Source of the DNA: Xylanimonas oleitrophica
Lineage (GTDB): Bacteria > Actinomycetota > Actinomycetes > Actinomycetales > Cellulomonadaceae
Length of the DNA: 64,000 nt
NCBI RefSeq assembly: GCF_003244315.1
Contig: NZ_QKWH01000013.1
Coordinates: forward strand, 44,799 to 108,798
Direction of reading: 5' to 3'
Part shown: positions 10,480-22,320 of the stretch, piece by piece
How positions within the stretch are numbered: position 1 is the first letter of the stretch
Layout: each line of letters begins with the position of its first letter
Notes under the pieces: model-generated
What the model was told of the DNA's origin: nothing
The model's input: the letters and a program-made list of their open reading frames with translations, nothing else
Database searches by the model: none
Program-made: the position numbers and the translations under genes

Positions 10480-10526
10480 ACACTACACCTAGTGGCTGCC
10501 GGGCGCGGGACAACGAGATGTTGTGG
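10480..10526 (-). promoter_or_regulatory. nrdHIEF promoter with NrdR-like boxes
   Basis: Read on the minus strand, CCACTAGGTGTAGTGT (10495-10480) fits the NrdR-box pattern well (CACTA, four bases, TAGTGT). A second, weaker palindrome ACAAC-GAGAT-GTTGT (10510-10524) begins 30 bases away, close to the spacing of tandem NrdR boxes. A possible -35 TTGTCC and -10 TAGGTG, 16 bases apart, overlap the two boxes, so binding would block RNA polymerase. NrdR itself is not encoded in the window. Confidence 0.55.
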
Positions 10527-10899
10527 TCACGGCGTGTCGTGGCCGGACGCTGGACACCGCGCGGGGACGCCATGGCTCATGTTTGCACGCGCTACCCACA
10601 GGCACCCACCGTGACGCGCGACGTCTCCGTCGAGTCACCCGCGACCCCCGCGACCGTCCACCGATCCGTGCACCGGCGCGCCGTTCTGCGGGTCCGGACA
10701 GGTGGCTCCGGCCCGCCGCCGACGGCTTCGCCACGGCGGTTGTCCACAACCCGTGGACGACGGAGATCCACAGGCTGTGCACCCCGGCGGGTGTCTCAGA
10801 TCCTGAGAAACACGCCTCGGTCGACACGTCCTGTGGCGCTGACCACCCTCGCGCCACGACGACACGCCCCCGCACCGGGCGGAAGACTTCACCCTCCCG
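10527..10899. other. Non-coding gap between nrd promoter and nagA, with DnaA-box-like sequences
   Basis: I see no convincing gene here. One exact high-GC DnaA box, TTGTCCACA, lies at 10740-10748. Two weaker copies (two mismatches each to TTATCCACA) lie at 10592-10600 and 10764-10772. In other bacteria DnaA regulates ribonucleotide reductase genes, so these may matter to nrd control, but three loose matches in GC-rich DNA can also arise by chance. Confidence 0.35.
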
Positions 10900-12162
10900 T
10901 CAGCCGACGCGCGACCCCGCACGCAGCACCAGGAGCGGACGCAGGTCGCCGTCGGTGACCAGCACGTCCGCGCGCCGACCGGCCACCAGCCCCCCGACGT
11001 CCGAGAGCCCCAGCACGCGCGCAGGCACCCACGACGCCGACCGCACGGCGTCCGCGAGCGGGACACCCGCCGTCACCGTCGCCCGCACGACGTCGACCAG
11101 CCGCGCGGTCCCGCCGGCGATCGCCCCGGCGTGCGGGTCCTGCGGGCGGGCCGGGTCCACCAGGCGCGCGACACCGCCGTGTACCGTCACCGCCATCGGC
11201 CCCAGCTCGTACGAACCGTCCGGCATCCCCGCGGCCGCCATCGCGTCCGTGACCAGGGCCAGGCGATCCGCCCCCAGGGCACCGAACATCGACCGGACCG
11301 TCGCCGGGGCCAGGTGCACGCCGTCCCCCACGAGCTCGGCCACCACCTCGCCACGACCCGCCGCGGCCATGCAGGCGGCCACCGGCCCGGGATCACGGTG
11401 GTGCAGCGGCGGCATCCCGTTGAACAGGTGCGTCACCGTCATCTCCCGCGCCGGGCCACCGTCCGCAGCCCGCGCGCGCAGCGCGGGCGCCACCTGAGCG
11501 ACCAGCGCCTCGGCCTGCTCCGCCGAGCCCGCAGTGTGCCCGAGAGACGGCACGACCCCCGCCTCCACGAGCGCCTCGGCCACCCCGCCCGGGCCGACGA
11601 CGCCCGGCACCTCCGGCGCCACCGTCATCGTCCGCAGGTGCCCCCCTGACGCTGCGACGAGCTCGCGCAAGAGGCCGACGTCGCCCGGCAGCAGGTGCTC
11701 AGGGCTCTGGGCCCCGCGTCGCTCGTGGGACAGGAACGGCCCCTCGGCATGGATGCCCGCCAGGAGCCCGCGCTCGACGAGCGAGCCCAGGAGGACGGCT
11801 CGCTCCAGGAGCGTCTCGCGGGAAGCGGTCACGAGCGAGCCGAGCATCGTCGTCGTCCCGGCCCCCAGGTGCGCCTCCACCGCGGTCCGCACCTCGTCCG
11901 GAGTCGTGGCGTCCGGGAAGCTGGCTCCCCCGCCACCGTGGTTGTGCAGGTCCACCAGCCCCGGCAGCACGGTCGTGCCGGGCGCCGCAGCCGGCGGCGC
12001 ACCGGGCAGGAACCCCAGCGTCAGGGCGTCCTCCACCGGGCCCACGAACGCGAGCCGGTCCCCCGTCACGACGACGACGCCGTCGTCGAGCACGGTGTCC
12101 GGGAGGACCACCCGGCCCCGCAGCACCATCGGGACGTTCGGGTCTGGGACGCGGTCGGTCAT
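10900..12162 (-). CDS. nagA: N-acetylglucosamine-6-phosphate deacetylase
   Basis: A 420-residue amidohydrolase that removes acetate from GlcNAc-6-phosphate during amino-sugar and cell-wall recycling. Metal and catalytic residues are visible: HNH at 73-75, Glu140 in HAEGPF, His209 in LGHT, His245 in THLFNGM, and the catalytic Asp306 in VTDAM. The start at 12162 is preferred because GGAGG lies upstream; a longer frame exists. It follows nucS by 28 bases and is the last gene of the run that begins with the ATP synthase genes. No nagB is seen in the window. Confidence 0.93.
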   Translation of the reverse strand: MTDRVPDPNVPMVLRGRVVLPDTVLDDGVVVVTGDRLAFVGPVEDALTLGFLPGAPPAAAPGTTVLPGLVDLHNHGGGGASFPDATTPDEVRTAVEAHLGAGTTTMLGSLVTASRETLLERAVLLGSLVERGLLAGIHAEGPFLSHERRGAQSPEHLLPGDVGLLRELVAASGGHLRTMTVAPEVPGVVGPGGVAEALVEAGVVPSLGHTAGSAEQAEALVAQVAPALRARAADGGPAREMTVTHLFNGMPPLHHRDPGPVAACMAAAGRGEVVAELVGDGVHLAPATVRSMFGALGADRLALVTDAMAAAGMPDGSYELGPMAVTVHGGVARLVDPARPQDPHAGAIAGGTARLVDVVRATVTAGVPLADAVRSASWVPARVLGLSDVGGLVAGRRADVLVTDGDLRPLLVLRAGSRVG

Positions 12163-12190
12163 GGCCGCATCCTCCCGCACCACGACATGC

Positions 12191-12886
12191 TCAGAACAGT
12201 CGTGAGTCCGCGTCGTCGACACCACGCATCGCGTCGTAGTCGAGCAGCAGGCACGCGATGCCGCGGTCCTTGGCCAGCACGCGGGCCTGCGGCTTGATCT
12301 CCTGCGCTGCGAAGATCCCCCGGACCGGCGCCAGCAGCGGGTCGCGGTTGAGCAGCTCCAGGTAACGGGTCAGCTGCTCCACGCCGTCGATGTCCCCGCG
12401 CCGCTTGATCTCCACGGCCACGTGCCCACCCTCGGGGGCACGGGCGAGGATGTCCACCGGGCCGATGGCGGTCATGTACTCGCGGCGCACGAGCGAGTGA
12501 CCGTCGCCGAGGAGCGCGATCTGCGCGGCGAGGAGCTCCTGCAGGTGCGCCTCGACGCCGTCCTTGATCAGCCCGGGATCGACGCCGAGCTCGTGGCTCG
12601 AGTCGTGCGCCACCTCGTGCAGCTCGATCTCCAGGCGGTCGTCGGACTTCGTGTGCTGCACCGTCCACACCTGCGTGACGCCGCGCGCCGTCGCCTCCGC
12701 GTCGGGATCCGAGACCCGGAGCGTGCACGGCGGGCTCATCCAGTTCAACGGCTTGTACGAGCCACCGTCGGAGTGCAGCAGCACGCTGCCGTCGGCCTTG
12801 ACGACCAGCAGACGCGTCGCGAGCGGGAGATGAGCGGTCAGCCGCCCCGAGTAGCGGGCGGAGCACTGGGCGACGACGAGGCGCAA
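12191..12886 (-). CDS. nucS: Mismatch endonuclease NucS (EndoMS)
   Basis: A 231-residue nuclease that makes double-strand cuts at mismatches; in actinobacteria it replaces MutS/MutL repair. It is nearly collinear with mycobacterial NucS. The N-terminal DNA-binding domain ([10 protein letters not shown]) is followed by the PD-(D/E)XK nuclease domain with Asp145 in GPVD, Glu159 and Lys161 in VAVEIKRRG. The C-terminal SRLF fits a beta-clamp binding tail. The start is TTG with AGGA five bases upstream, and the mycobacterial protein starts a few residues earlier. It sits between the DUF2550 gene (25 bases upstream) and nagA. Confidence 0.95.
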   Translation of the reverse strand: MRLVVAQCSARYSGRLTAHLPLATRLLVVKADGSVLLHSDGGSYKPLNWMSPPCTLRVSDPDAEATARGVTQVWTVQHTKSDDRLEIELHEVAHDSSHELGVDPGLIKDGVEAHLQELLAAQIALLGDGHSLVRREYMTAIGPVDILARAPEGGHVAVEIKRRGDIDGVEQLTRYLELLNRDPLLAPVRGIFAAQEIKPQARVLAKDRGIACLLLDYDAMRGVDDADSRLF

Positions 12887-12911
12887 GGAGTTCCTGTTCT
12901 TGCCGGAGTTT

Positions 12912-13331
12912 CTACAGCACGAGGTCGCGGCGCCCCGGGGGCGCCGCCTCGAGCCAGGAGGCGAGGCCGGCGTACGCCGCAGTGGACATCGACAGCTCGA
13001 AGTCCACGCCGTCGTACCGGCACCGCACGAGGTACTGGTCGTGCTGCCCGGCCTGGTCGAGCGGCACCCGGCCGGTGACCACCAGCCGTTCCCGGCTCCA
13101 CGTCCGGGCCGGGCGGGGCGACAGCGACCAGCACCGGTACCAGTCGATGCGGCCCACCGCGTAGTGGGCGATGCCCAGAGCGAACGCCGCGCTCGGGTTG
13201 CCCGCCGAACGGGCGTGGCACGGGAAGGACCCGACCCGTCGCGACAGCGCCCGGAGCCGCGAGGCCGCCACGGCCACCACCAGCGCCGCGACGGCCACGA
13301 CGGCGACGACGACCCAGGCAGCGGCAGGCAC
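12912..13331 (-). CDS. DUF2550 membrane-anchored protein
   Basis: A 139-residue protein with one N-terminal membrane helix (about residues 4-24) followed by a cytosolic domain with the conserved pieces [19 protein letters not shown] and [13 protein letters not shown]. This matches the actinobacterial DUF2550 family, which usually lies just after atpC, as here (eight-base gap). GTG start with GAGGA five bases upstream. Function is not known; the constant link to ATP synthase is only positional. Confidence 0.85.
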   Translation of the reverse strand: MPAAAWVVVAVVAVAALVVAVAASRLRALSRRVGSFPCHARSAGNPSAAFALGIAHYAVGRIDWYRCWSLSPRPARTWSRERLVVTGRVPLDQAGQHDQYLVRCRYDGVDFELSMSTAAYAGLASWLEAAPPGRRDLVL

Positions 13332-13339
13332 GACGATCC

Positions 13340-13624
13340 TCAGGCCAGGTGAGACTCGGTGCCCGAGAGGGGCGTGATGTCGTCGGCCACGATGGTCACG
13401 AGGTTGTCGTCGACGGAGACGAACCCGCCGCTGACGTGCACCTCGACCGCCGGACCGTCCGTGCCGGTCACCGACACGGTGCCAGCACGCAGCACGGCCA
13501 GGACCGGCGTGTGGTTCGCCAGGATGCCGATCTGGCCGTCGACCGAGGGGGCGCTCACCTGACGCGCCGTGCCCGACCAGACCTTGCGGTCGGTGGCCAC
13601 GAGGTCCACGCTCAGCTCTGCCAC
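13340..13624 (-). CDS. atpC: ATP synthase epsilon subunit
   Basis: A 94-residue epsilon subunit of the F1 central stalk, consisting of the N-terminal beta-sandwich (LSVDLVATDRKVWSG, GQIGILANHTPVLAVL). The C-terminal helical hairpin found in E. coli is essentially absent, so this is the short actinobacterial form and epsilon-type inhibition by an extended helix is unlikely. The GTG at 13624 has AGGAG seven bases upstream; the longer open frame is not conserved. It follows atpD after a gap with a hairpin. Confidence 0.94.
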   Translation of the reverse strand: MAELSVDLVATDRKVWSGTARQVSAPSVDGQIGILANHTPVLAVLRAGTVSVTGTDGPAVEVHVSGGFVSVDDNLVTIVADDITPLSGTESHLA

Positions 13625-13661
13625 GAAGTTGCTCCTATCGCTGGTGCGGTGAGGAAGGGAG

Positions 13662-13707
13662 GACGGCCCGCGCCCGGGGCCCGCGGGCGAGCCGGGCACG
13701 GGCCGTC
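13662..13707 (-). promoter_or_regulatory. Hairpin between atpD and atpC
   Basis: Sixteen-base arms with a single mismatch (13662-13677 and 13692-13707) just after the atpD stop. It would separate atpD from atpC in the message and may set their ratio, since three beta subunits are needed for each epsilon. Confidence 0.55.
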
Positions 13708-13716
13708 ACGGCGACG

Positions 13717-15267
<1,551 letters not shown>

Positions 15268-16164
15268 CTACGCCGAGGCGGCGAGGGCGTCCGCACCCGA
15301 GACGATCTCGCTGATCTCCTGGGTGATGTCCGCCTGGCGAGCCTGGTTCGCCAGGCGCGTGTAGGTCCGGATCAGGTCCTCGGCGTTGTCGGTCGCCGTG
15401 TGCATCGCCCGCTGGCGCGAGGCCAGCTCGGACGCTGCCGCCTCCAGCAGGAAGCTGAAGATGCGGCTGCGCACGTAGCGGGGCAGCAGGGCGTCGAGCA
15501 CCTCCTCGGGGGAAGGCTCGAAGTCGTACAGCGGCTGCGTGCCCGCGGGCTCGGACACGCCCTCGACCACCTCGAGCGGCAGCATCCGCACCACGCGCGG
15601 GCGCTGGGTCACCATGTTGACGAACTGCGTGTAGACCACGTGCAGCTCGCCCACGCCGCCCTCCGCCGCCGGCGCCATGAAGGCGTCGAGGAGCGTCGTG
15701 GCGATCTCGTCGGCGACCTCGGGCGTCGGGTTGTCGGAGCCGTACGACCACTGACCCGCGATCTGACGGTTGCGGTACCGGTAGTACGTCACCGCACGAC
15801 GGCCGGCCACGTACAGGTCGACCTGCTTGCCGTCAGCCGCGAGGCGCTCGAGCAGACGCTCGGCCTCACGGATGATCGCGGCCGAGTACGAGCCCGCCAT
15901 GCCACGGTCCGAGGCGACGACGAGCACCGCCACCCGGTCGGTGTCGACACGCGGCCTGGTCAGCGGGTGCTCGACCGACGTGTGGGTCGCCACCGCGGAC
16001 ACGGCCCGCGTGATGGCCTGCGCGTAGGGGGTCGCGGCCGCGGTGCGGGCGCGAGCCTTGCCGATGCGGGAGGCCGCGATCAGCTCCTGCGCGCGGAACA
16101 TCTTCTTCAGCGACTGCGTCGACTTGATCCGCTGCCTGTAGACGCGCTGGGATCCTCCGGCCAT
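15268..16164 (-). CDS. atpG: ATP synthase gamma subunit
   Basis: The 298-residue rotor shaft subunit linking the c-ring to the catalytic hexamer. The N-terminal helix ([21 protein letters not shown]) and C-terminal helix ([19 protein letters not shown]) form the coiled coil. The middle Rossmann-like domain includes SDRGMAGSY. It begins three bases after the atpA stop and is followed by atpD. Confidence 0.97.
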   Translation of the reverse strand: MAGGSQRVYRQRIKSTQSLKKMFRAQELIAASRIGKARARTAAATPYAQAITRAVSAVATHTSVEHPLTRPRVDTDRVAVLVVASDRGMAGSYSAAIIREAERLLERLAADGKQVDLYVAGRRAVTYYRYRNRQIAGQWSYGSDNPTPEVADEIATTLLDAFMAPAAEGGVGELHVVYTQFVNMVTQRPRVVRMLPLEVVEGVSEPAGTQPLYDFEPSPEEVLDALLPRYVRSRIFSFLLEAAASELASRQRAMHTATDNAEDLIRTYTRLANQARQADITQEISEIVSGADALAASA

Positions 16165-16167
16165 GCG

Positions 16168-17796
16168 TCAGGCCTTCTTGCCCGTGACGATCTGCTCCTG
16201 CTCGACCGTCACGTCGTCGTCCTCCGCAGCGCCGCCGATGAGCGGGGTGCCGTCGCCCTTCAGGAAGCCGGCACGGAACTGGTCCACGGCGGCGGCCAGC
16301 GCCTCCTCCGTGTCGCTCTCCAGCTTGCCCGACGAGGCGATCGTGGTCAGCACCTCGGAGTTGCGGCGCAGGTGCTCCAGCAGCTCGGCCTCGAAGCGCT
16401 TGATGTCCTCGACCGGGACGTCGTCGAGCTTGCCCTTGGTGCCGGCCCAGATGGACACGACCTGCTCCTCGACGGGGAACGGCGTGTACTGAGGCTGCTT
16501 GAGCAGCTCCATGAGCGCCGCGCCGCGGGCCAGCTGGCCGCGCGAGGCCGCGTCGAGGTCGGACGCGAACATCGCGAACGCCTCGAGCGAGCGGTACTGG
16601 GCCAGCTCGAGCTTCAGCGTGCCGGCGACCTTCTTCATGGCCTTGATCTGGGCGTCACCGCCGACGCGGGACACCGAGATGCCGACGTCCACGGCGGGAC
16701 GCTGGTCGGCGTTGAAGAGGTCCGACTGCAGGAAGATCTGGCCGTCGGTGATGGAGATGACGTTGGTCGGGATGTACGCCGACACGTCGTTCGCCTTGGT
16801 CTCGATCATCGGCAGGCCGGTCATCGAGCCCGCGCCCAGCTCGTCGCTCAGCTTCGCGCAACGCTCGAGCAGGCGGGAGTGCAGGTAGAAGACGTCACCG
16901 GGGTACGCCTCGCGGCCCGGCGGGCGGCGCAGCAGCAGCGACACGGCACGGTAGGCCTCGGCCTGCTTCGACAGGTCGTCGAAGATGATCAGGACGTGCT
17001 TGCCGCCGTACATCCAGTGCTGGCCGATGGCCGAGCCGGTGTAGGGCGCCAGGTACTTGAAGCCCGCGGGGTCGGAGGCCGGAGCCGCGACGATCGTCGT
17101 GTACTCCAGCGCGCCGGCCTCCTCCAGGGCGCCGCGCACCGAGGCGATGGTCGAGCCCTTCTGGCCGATCGCCACGTAGATGCAGCGAACCTGCTTGGTG
17201 GGGTCGCCGCTCTCCCAGTTGGCCTTCTGGTTGATGATCGTGTCGATCGCGATCGCCGTCTTGCCCGTCTGGCGGTCACCGATGATCAGCTGACGCTGAC
17301 CGCGGCCGATCGGGATCATCGAGTCGATCGCCTTGATGCCGGTCTGCAGCGGCTCGTGCACCGACTTGCGCTGCATGACGCCGGGCGCCTGCAGCTCCAG
17401 GGCACGGCGCCCCTCGGTGGCGATCTCGCCCAGGCCGTCGATGGGGTTGCCCAGCGGGTCGACCACGCGGCCGAGGTAGCCCTCGCCCACGGGGACCGAG
17501 AGCACCTCACCGGTGCGGCGGACCTCCTGGCCCTCCTCGATCCCGGTGAAGTCGCCGAGGACGACGACACCGATCTCGCGCACGTCCAGGTTGAGCGCGA
17601 GGCCGAGCGTGCCGTCCTCGAAGCGCAGCAGCTCGTTGGCCATCGCGCCGGGCAGACCCTCGACGTTGGCGATGCCGTCGGCGGCGAGGGTGACACGGCC
17701 GACCTCCTCGGTCACCGCCCCCTCGGGCTCGTAGGACTTCACGAAGCTGTCCAGCGCGGAGCGGATGTCCTCCGGCCGGATCGTCAGCTCAGCCAT
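16168..17796 (-). CDS. atpA: ATP synthase alpha subunit
   Basis: The 542-residue regulatory nucleotide-binding subunit of F1. The P-loop GDRQTGKT is at 173-180, and the conserved block [11 protein letters not shown] lies in the C-terminal half. The C-terminal tail of about 30 acidic residues ([18 protein letters not shown]) extends past the usual end, as in other actinobacteria. It follows atpH by 96 bases and is nearly joined to atpG. Confidence 0.98.
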   Translation of the reverse strand: MAELTIRPEDIRSALDSFVKSYEPEGAVTEEVGRVTLAADGIANVEGLPGAMANELLRFEDGTLGLALNLDVREIGVVVLGDFTGIEEGQEVRRTGEVLSVPVGEGYLGRVVDPLGNPIDGLGEIATEGRRALELQAPGVMQRKSVHEPLQTGIKAIDSMIPIGRGQRQLIIGDRQTGKTAIAIDTIINQKANWESGDPTKQVRCIYVAIGQKGSTIASVRGALEEAGALEYTTIVAAPASDPAGFKYLAPYTGSAIGQHWMYGGKHVLIIFDDLSKQAEAYRAVSLLLRRPPGREAYPGDVFYLHSRLLERCAKLSDELGAGSMTGLPMIETKANDVSAYIPTNVISITDGQIFLQSDLFNADQRPAVDVGISVSRVGGDAQIKAMKKVAGTLKLELAQYRSLEAFAMFASDLDAASRGQLARGAALMELLKQPQYTPFPVEEQVVSIWAGTKGKLDDVPVEDIKRFEAELLEHLRRNSEVLTTIASSGKLESDTEEALAAAVDQFRAGFLKGDGTPLIGGAAEDDDVTVEQEQIVTGKKA

Positions 17797-17892
17797 TGCT
17801 TGTCTCCTGTCGTAGCCGCGGTGTCGGCGGCCTCACGTTCGTTCTTCGTGCCGGCTGCGTCCGTCGACGCCGGCCGGCTGGGCCTAGTCGGT

Positions 17893-18704
17893 TCAGCCGG
17901 CCAGCCGACGGCGAGCACCGGCGAGGCGGGACAGCACGGTGGAGTCGACGACGTCCGCGCCGACCTGGATGCGCAGGCCGCCCACGACTGCCGGGTCGAC
18001 AGTCACGTTGAGCTGGACGGCCCGACCGTAGGAGCGCTCCAGGAGAGCCCCGAGGCGGTCCGTCTGCTCCTGCGTGAGCACGGTGGCCGTGGTGACCACC
18101 GCGACGAGGCGCCGACGACGCTCCGCGATCGCGTCGCCGACGGCCAGGAGGGACGCCACGAACCGGCGGCCTCGCAGGGACGTCGTGGCACGGCGCGCGA
18201 GCACGAGCGTGACCGGGTCGGACTTGCCCGCCAGGAGCGCGTCCACCACGGCGGCGCGACGCTCGGCGGCGGTCGTCGGGTCGGACAGCACCTGCCGTGC
18301 CTCACGCTGCCCCTGGAGGGCCCGCGTGACGCGGAAGAGCTCGTCCTCGACCGTCGGCAGCGCGTCGCGGGCCTCGGCCGAGGCCAGCACCGCGTCGACG
18401 CCGAGGCGCTCGACCGCGTCGGTCAGGTCCTTGTCCGCGGACCAGCGCGAACGCACCAGCCCGGAGACGAGGTCGACCACGCGTCCGTCGAACCCGGCGA
18501 GCACCTGGCCGACGACGCCGGCCTTGGCCTCACCCGGCAGCGACGGGTCCGAGAGCGTACGGCGCAGGGCTCCGGACGAGTCCAGGGCACCGACGACGGC
18601 GAACAGCTGCTCGCCGAGCGCCAGAGCGCCCTCGCCCGCGTCGCGCAGCACCGGCTCGAAGCGCTCCTGCGCCGCGGCCAGCGATGCTCCGCTCGTCCCG
18701 CGCA

Positions 18705-18705
<1 letters not shown>
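17893..18705 (-). CDS. atpH: ATP synthase delta subunit
   Basis: The 270-residue peripheral-stalk subunit that ties F1 to the b subunits. It is longer than the 177 residues of E. coli delta but lacks the extra b-like membrane part found in mycobacteria, so it is the usual actinobacterial form. The C-terminal block (VDPAVVGGLRIQVGADVVD) is conserved. Its start overlaps the atpF stop by one base (TGATG), which suggests coupled translation. Confidence 0.93.
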
Positions 18706-19621
<916 letters not shown>

Positions 19622-19626
19622 TCAGG

Positions 19627-20475
19627 TCAGTGCTCCTCCTCCAGCGACATGTTGATGTACGCGGAGGCGAGGATGGCGAAGATGTAGGCCTGCAGCCCTG
19701 CGACGAACACCTCGAAGAGCGTGATCGCGAGGCCGCCGGCGAGGGTCAGCGCGCTCAGGACCTTGAGCTCCGGGCCCGCCTCGAGCAGCAGGAAGTGCGT
19801 GGCGGCGAAGCACAGGACCAGCATGATGTGGCCCGCGACCATGTTGGCCGTGAGACGGATGACCAGCGAGGCCGGCCGGATGATCAGGATCTGCAGCAGC
19901 TCGATCGGCGCGAGGATCACGTAGATCGGCGCGGGGATCCCCGGCGGGAACATCGTGTTGCGCAGGTAGCCGAAGAACCCGTGCTTGCGGATGCCGGCGG
20001 CCCAGTAGGCGACGAACACCCACAGCGCCAGCAGGATCGCGACGCCGGCGACCGACGTGCCCGCCAGGTTGAGGCCCGGGATCACACCGGTGAGGTTGAA
20101 GGCCAGGATGGTCACGAAGATCGTCGTGATCATCGGCAGGTAGCGGCGCCCGCGCTCGACGCCCATCACCTCTTCGACGATGTTCTTGCGCACGAACCCG
20201 AGGACGAGCTCGATCGCCGCCTGGAAGCGCCCCGGCACGACCTTGGCCCGGCGCGCGGCGAGGACGAAGATCGTCAGCAGCGCGATCGTCGCGAGGATCC
20301 GGATCAGGTGGAGCCGGTTGAACTCGAACGGGGTCCCTCCGAAGAGGATCGCCGCCGGGAAGAACTCCGAGATCGACGGCACGTGGAAGCCGCCTTCACC
20401 CTCGGCGGCGAGCAGCAGAGGCGTCACTGAGGTGGACAGGAGGACTCCCGGATGTCGTGAGGCCGGACGCTCCAC
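19627..20475 (-). CDS. atpB: ATP synthase a subunit
   Basis: The 282-residue stator membrane subunit that forms the proton half-channels with the c-ring. The essential arginine lies in LVIRLTANMVAGH, and the C-terminal helix contains LQAYIFAILASAYI. About five or six membrane helices are predicted. The start is unsure: GTG at 20475 has no clear ribosome site, and a GTG at 20427 (VTPLLLAAEGE) would remove 16 poorly conserved residues. A 104-base gap separates it from atpE. Confidence 0.95.
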   Translation of the reverse strand: MERPASRHPGVLLSTSVTPLLLAAEGEGGFHVPSISEFFPAAILFGGTPFEFNRLHLIRILATIALLTIFVLAARRAKVVPGRFQAAIELVLGFVRKNIVEEVMGVERGRRYLPMITTIFVTILAFNLTGVIPGLNLAGTSVAGVAILLALWVFVAYWAAGIRKHGFFGYLRNTMFPPGIPAPIYVILAPIELLQILIIRPASLVIRLTANMVAGHIMLVLCFAATHFLLLEAGPELKVLSALTLAGGLAITLFEVFVAGLQAYIFAILASAYINMSLEEEH

Positions 20476-20644
20476 AGAAGGTGGGCACGCCGTCGGACCA
20501 GGCCGTCATGGATTCGCGCACAGCCTACCGGATGATGTGCGCTGCTCCGAAAGCCGGAACACCGCACACCCGCACGATTCAGCGGCTTGTGAAACAGGGC
20601 GCAAACCGTTGCCTCGGTCTCGCGACCTGCGGAGGGGCTGCGGG

Positions 20645-21151
20645 TCACGGCTGCACGTACGGGACCCGCCCGCGCGCGACAGCCCGGTAGTCCAGCAGCG
20701 CGGAACCCACCACGCCGACCAGCAGCACCACCATCAGCACCTCGCGCGAGTAGAAGTCCTGGCCGCGCAGCAACGCCAGCACCCCCACGAGCACCACGAT
20801 CTTGACCAGCCAGGCGCCCATCACGAACACCGCCATCTGGGTCGGCGGGGCACCCACCGTGCGCAGCATCGACCAGATCGTGGTGCCGCTGAAGAACGCC
20901 GCGATACCGACGCCCACCAGGGCACCCCACACCCCCGGCGTGCCCGCGACGAGCGCTCCCACGCCCACGCCGAGCACGGCCAGCGCGGCCAGCAGCAGCC
21001 CGGTGTCACGCAGGGCCCGGCGCAGCACCGCCCGCTCGGGCGCCGTGCGGTCCTCCTCGGGGGCCGCGGAGGCCGGCGCCGTCGCGGCCTCACCGCTCTC
21101 CGGCACGGGGCGAGAGGCGTCCTGGGCGGGGTCGTGGGCGTCGTGGGTCAC
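20645..21151 (-). CDS. AtpI-like small membrane protein
   Basis: A 168-residue protein with an acidic/Ala-rich N-terminal tail of about 50 residues and then four hydrophobic segments (for example DTGLLLAALAVLGVGVGALV). It starts at a GTG overlapping the previous stop (GTGA) with GAAGGA eight bases upstream. Its place directly before atpB is that of AtpI, a protein that helps assemble the c-ring, but sequence similarity to E. coli AtpI is not obvious to me, so the call rests on position and topology. Confidence 0.7.
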   Translation of the reverse strand: MTHDAHDPAQDASRPVPESGEAATAPASAAPEEDRTAPERAVLRRALRDTGLLLAALAVLGVGVGALVAGTPGVWGALVGVGIAAFFSGTTIWSMLRTVGAPPTQMAVFVMGAWLVKIVVLVGVLALLRGQDFYSREVLMVVLLVGVVGSALLDYRAVARGRVPYVQP

Positions 21152-22320
21152 GGCGTGCGTCCTTCGTTCGGGGCGTCGGTCAGGGTCAGAGAGGAGAGGG
21201 GTACGGCGCCCGAGGCGACGTCGTCGTCCAGGATGCGCCCGCGCGTGCGCAGCGGTCCCAGCGTCAGCAGGACGGCCAGCACCACGGCGACACCCAGACC
21301 GCTCAGCACGGCCTGCCAGTGCCACTGCACGAGGGCGACCGCGCCGAACGCGAAGACGGCCGTCCAGACGTACAGGATCACGACCGCACGCCGGTGCGAG
21401 TGCCCGAGCGCCAGCATCCGGTGGTGCAGGTGCATCCGGTCGGGGTGGAACGGGGACTTGCCCGCCACCAGCCGCCGCACCACGGCCATGCCCATGTCGA
21501 CCAGCGGCAGGAGCACCACCGCCAGCGGCAGCAGGAGCGGCAGGTAGGACGGCAGCGCCTGCGCCGGGGAGGCGACGTCGGCGAGGTTGCCGGTCACCGA
21601 GATCGTGGCACCCGCCAGCACCAGGCCGAGCACCATCGAGCCGGAGTCGCCCATGAAGATGTGCGACGGGTAGAAGTTGTGGGGCAGGAACCCCAGACAG
21701 GCCCCCACCAGGACGGCCACCATGAGCGAGGCCAGCGACGAGTAGTTGTCCGGGCTGTCCAGGCGCGTCAGGGCGTAGGTGTACAGGAAGAACGCCGAGC
21801 CGCCGATCGCGATGATCCCCGCCGCCAGCCCGTCGAGCCCGTCGACGAAGTTGACCGCGTTCATGGTGGCCACCACCACGAAGATCGTCACGTACAGCGA
21901 CATCCGGGCGCCGGGGACCGTCAGCTGGCCCGGTATCGGCCAGGTGGTCAGCTGGACGTGCATGAACGCCATGAACCCTGCCGCCAGCACCTGGCCGGCC
22001 AGCTTGGTCATCCAGTCCAGGTCCCACACGTCGTCGGCCCAGCCGAGCAGGGCGACGATCACCGCTCCCCCCACGATGCCCCACACGTCCGGCTTGGTGA
22101 ACACGCCCTCGAGGAACGGCATGCGGGAGGCCACGAGCACGGCCACGACGATGCCCAGCAGGATCGCCATGCCGCCCAGGCGCGGGGTGGGCAGCGTGTG
22201 GACGTCGCGCTCGCGCACCGCCGAGATGGCGTGGGTGCGCCGCGCCAGCCATCGCGCGGCAGGCGTGGACAGGTACGTCACCGCCGCCGCGACGAGCATC
22301 AGGAGGAGGTAGACCCTCAC
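21148..22320 (-). CDS. WecA/TagO-like undecaprenyl-phosphate GlcNAc-1-phosphate transferase
   Basis: A 390-residue integral membrane enzyme of the MraY/WecA superfamily, which moves a sugar-1-phosphate from a UDP-sugar onto undecaprenyl phosphate to begin a cell-wall polymer. Motifs include WADD near residue 94, NAVNFVDGLDGLAAG, FMGDSGS and the HLHHR box in the last cytosolic loop, which favours the WecA/TagO group over MraY. About ten membrane helices. It overlaps tsaC upstream and the AtpI-like gene downstream by four bases each. The sugar donor is inferred. Confidence 0.88.
   Translation of the reverse strand: MRVYLLLMLVAAAVTYLSTPAARWLARRTHAISAVRERDVHTLPTPRLGGMAILLGIVVAVLVASRMPFLEGVFTKPDVWGIVGGAVIVALLGWADDVWDLDWMTKLAGQVLAAGFMAFMHVQLTTWPIPGQLTVPGARMSLYVTIFVVVATMNAVNFVDGLDGLAAGIIAIGGSAFFLYTYALTRLDSPDNYSSLASLMVAVLVGACLGFLPHNFYPSHIFMGDSGSMVLGLVLAGATISVTGNLADVASPAQALPSYLPLLLPLAVVLLPLVDMGMAVVRRLVAGKSPFHPDRMHLHHRMLALGHSHRRAVVILYVWTAVFAFGAVALVQWHWQAVLSGLGVAVVLAVLLTLGPLRTRGRILDDDVASGAVPLSSLTLTDAPNEGRTP

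Noticed and set aside
10489..10875. Open frames in the nrd-nagA gap
   Set aside because: They overlap one another on both strands, lack ribosome sites and family likeness, and cover the promoter region.
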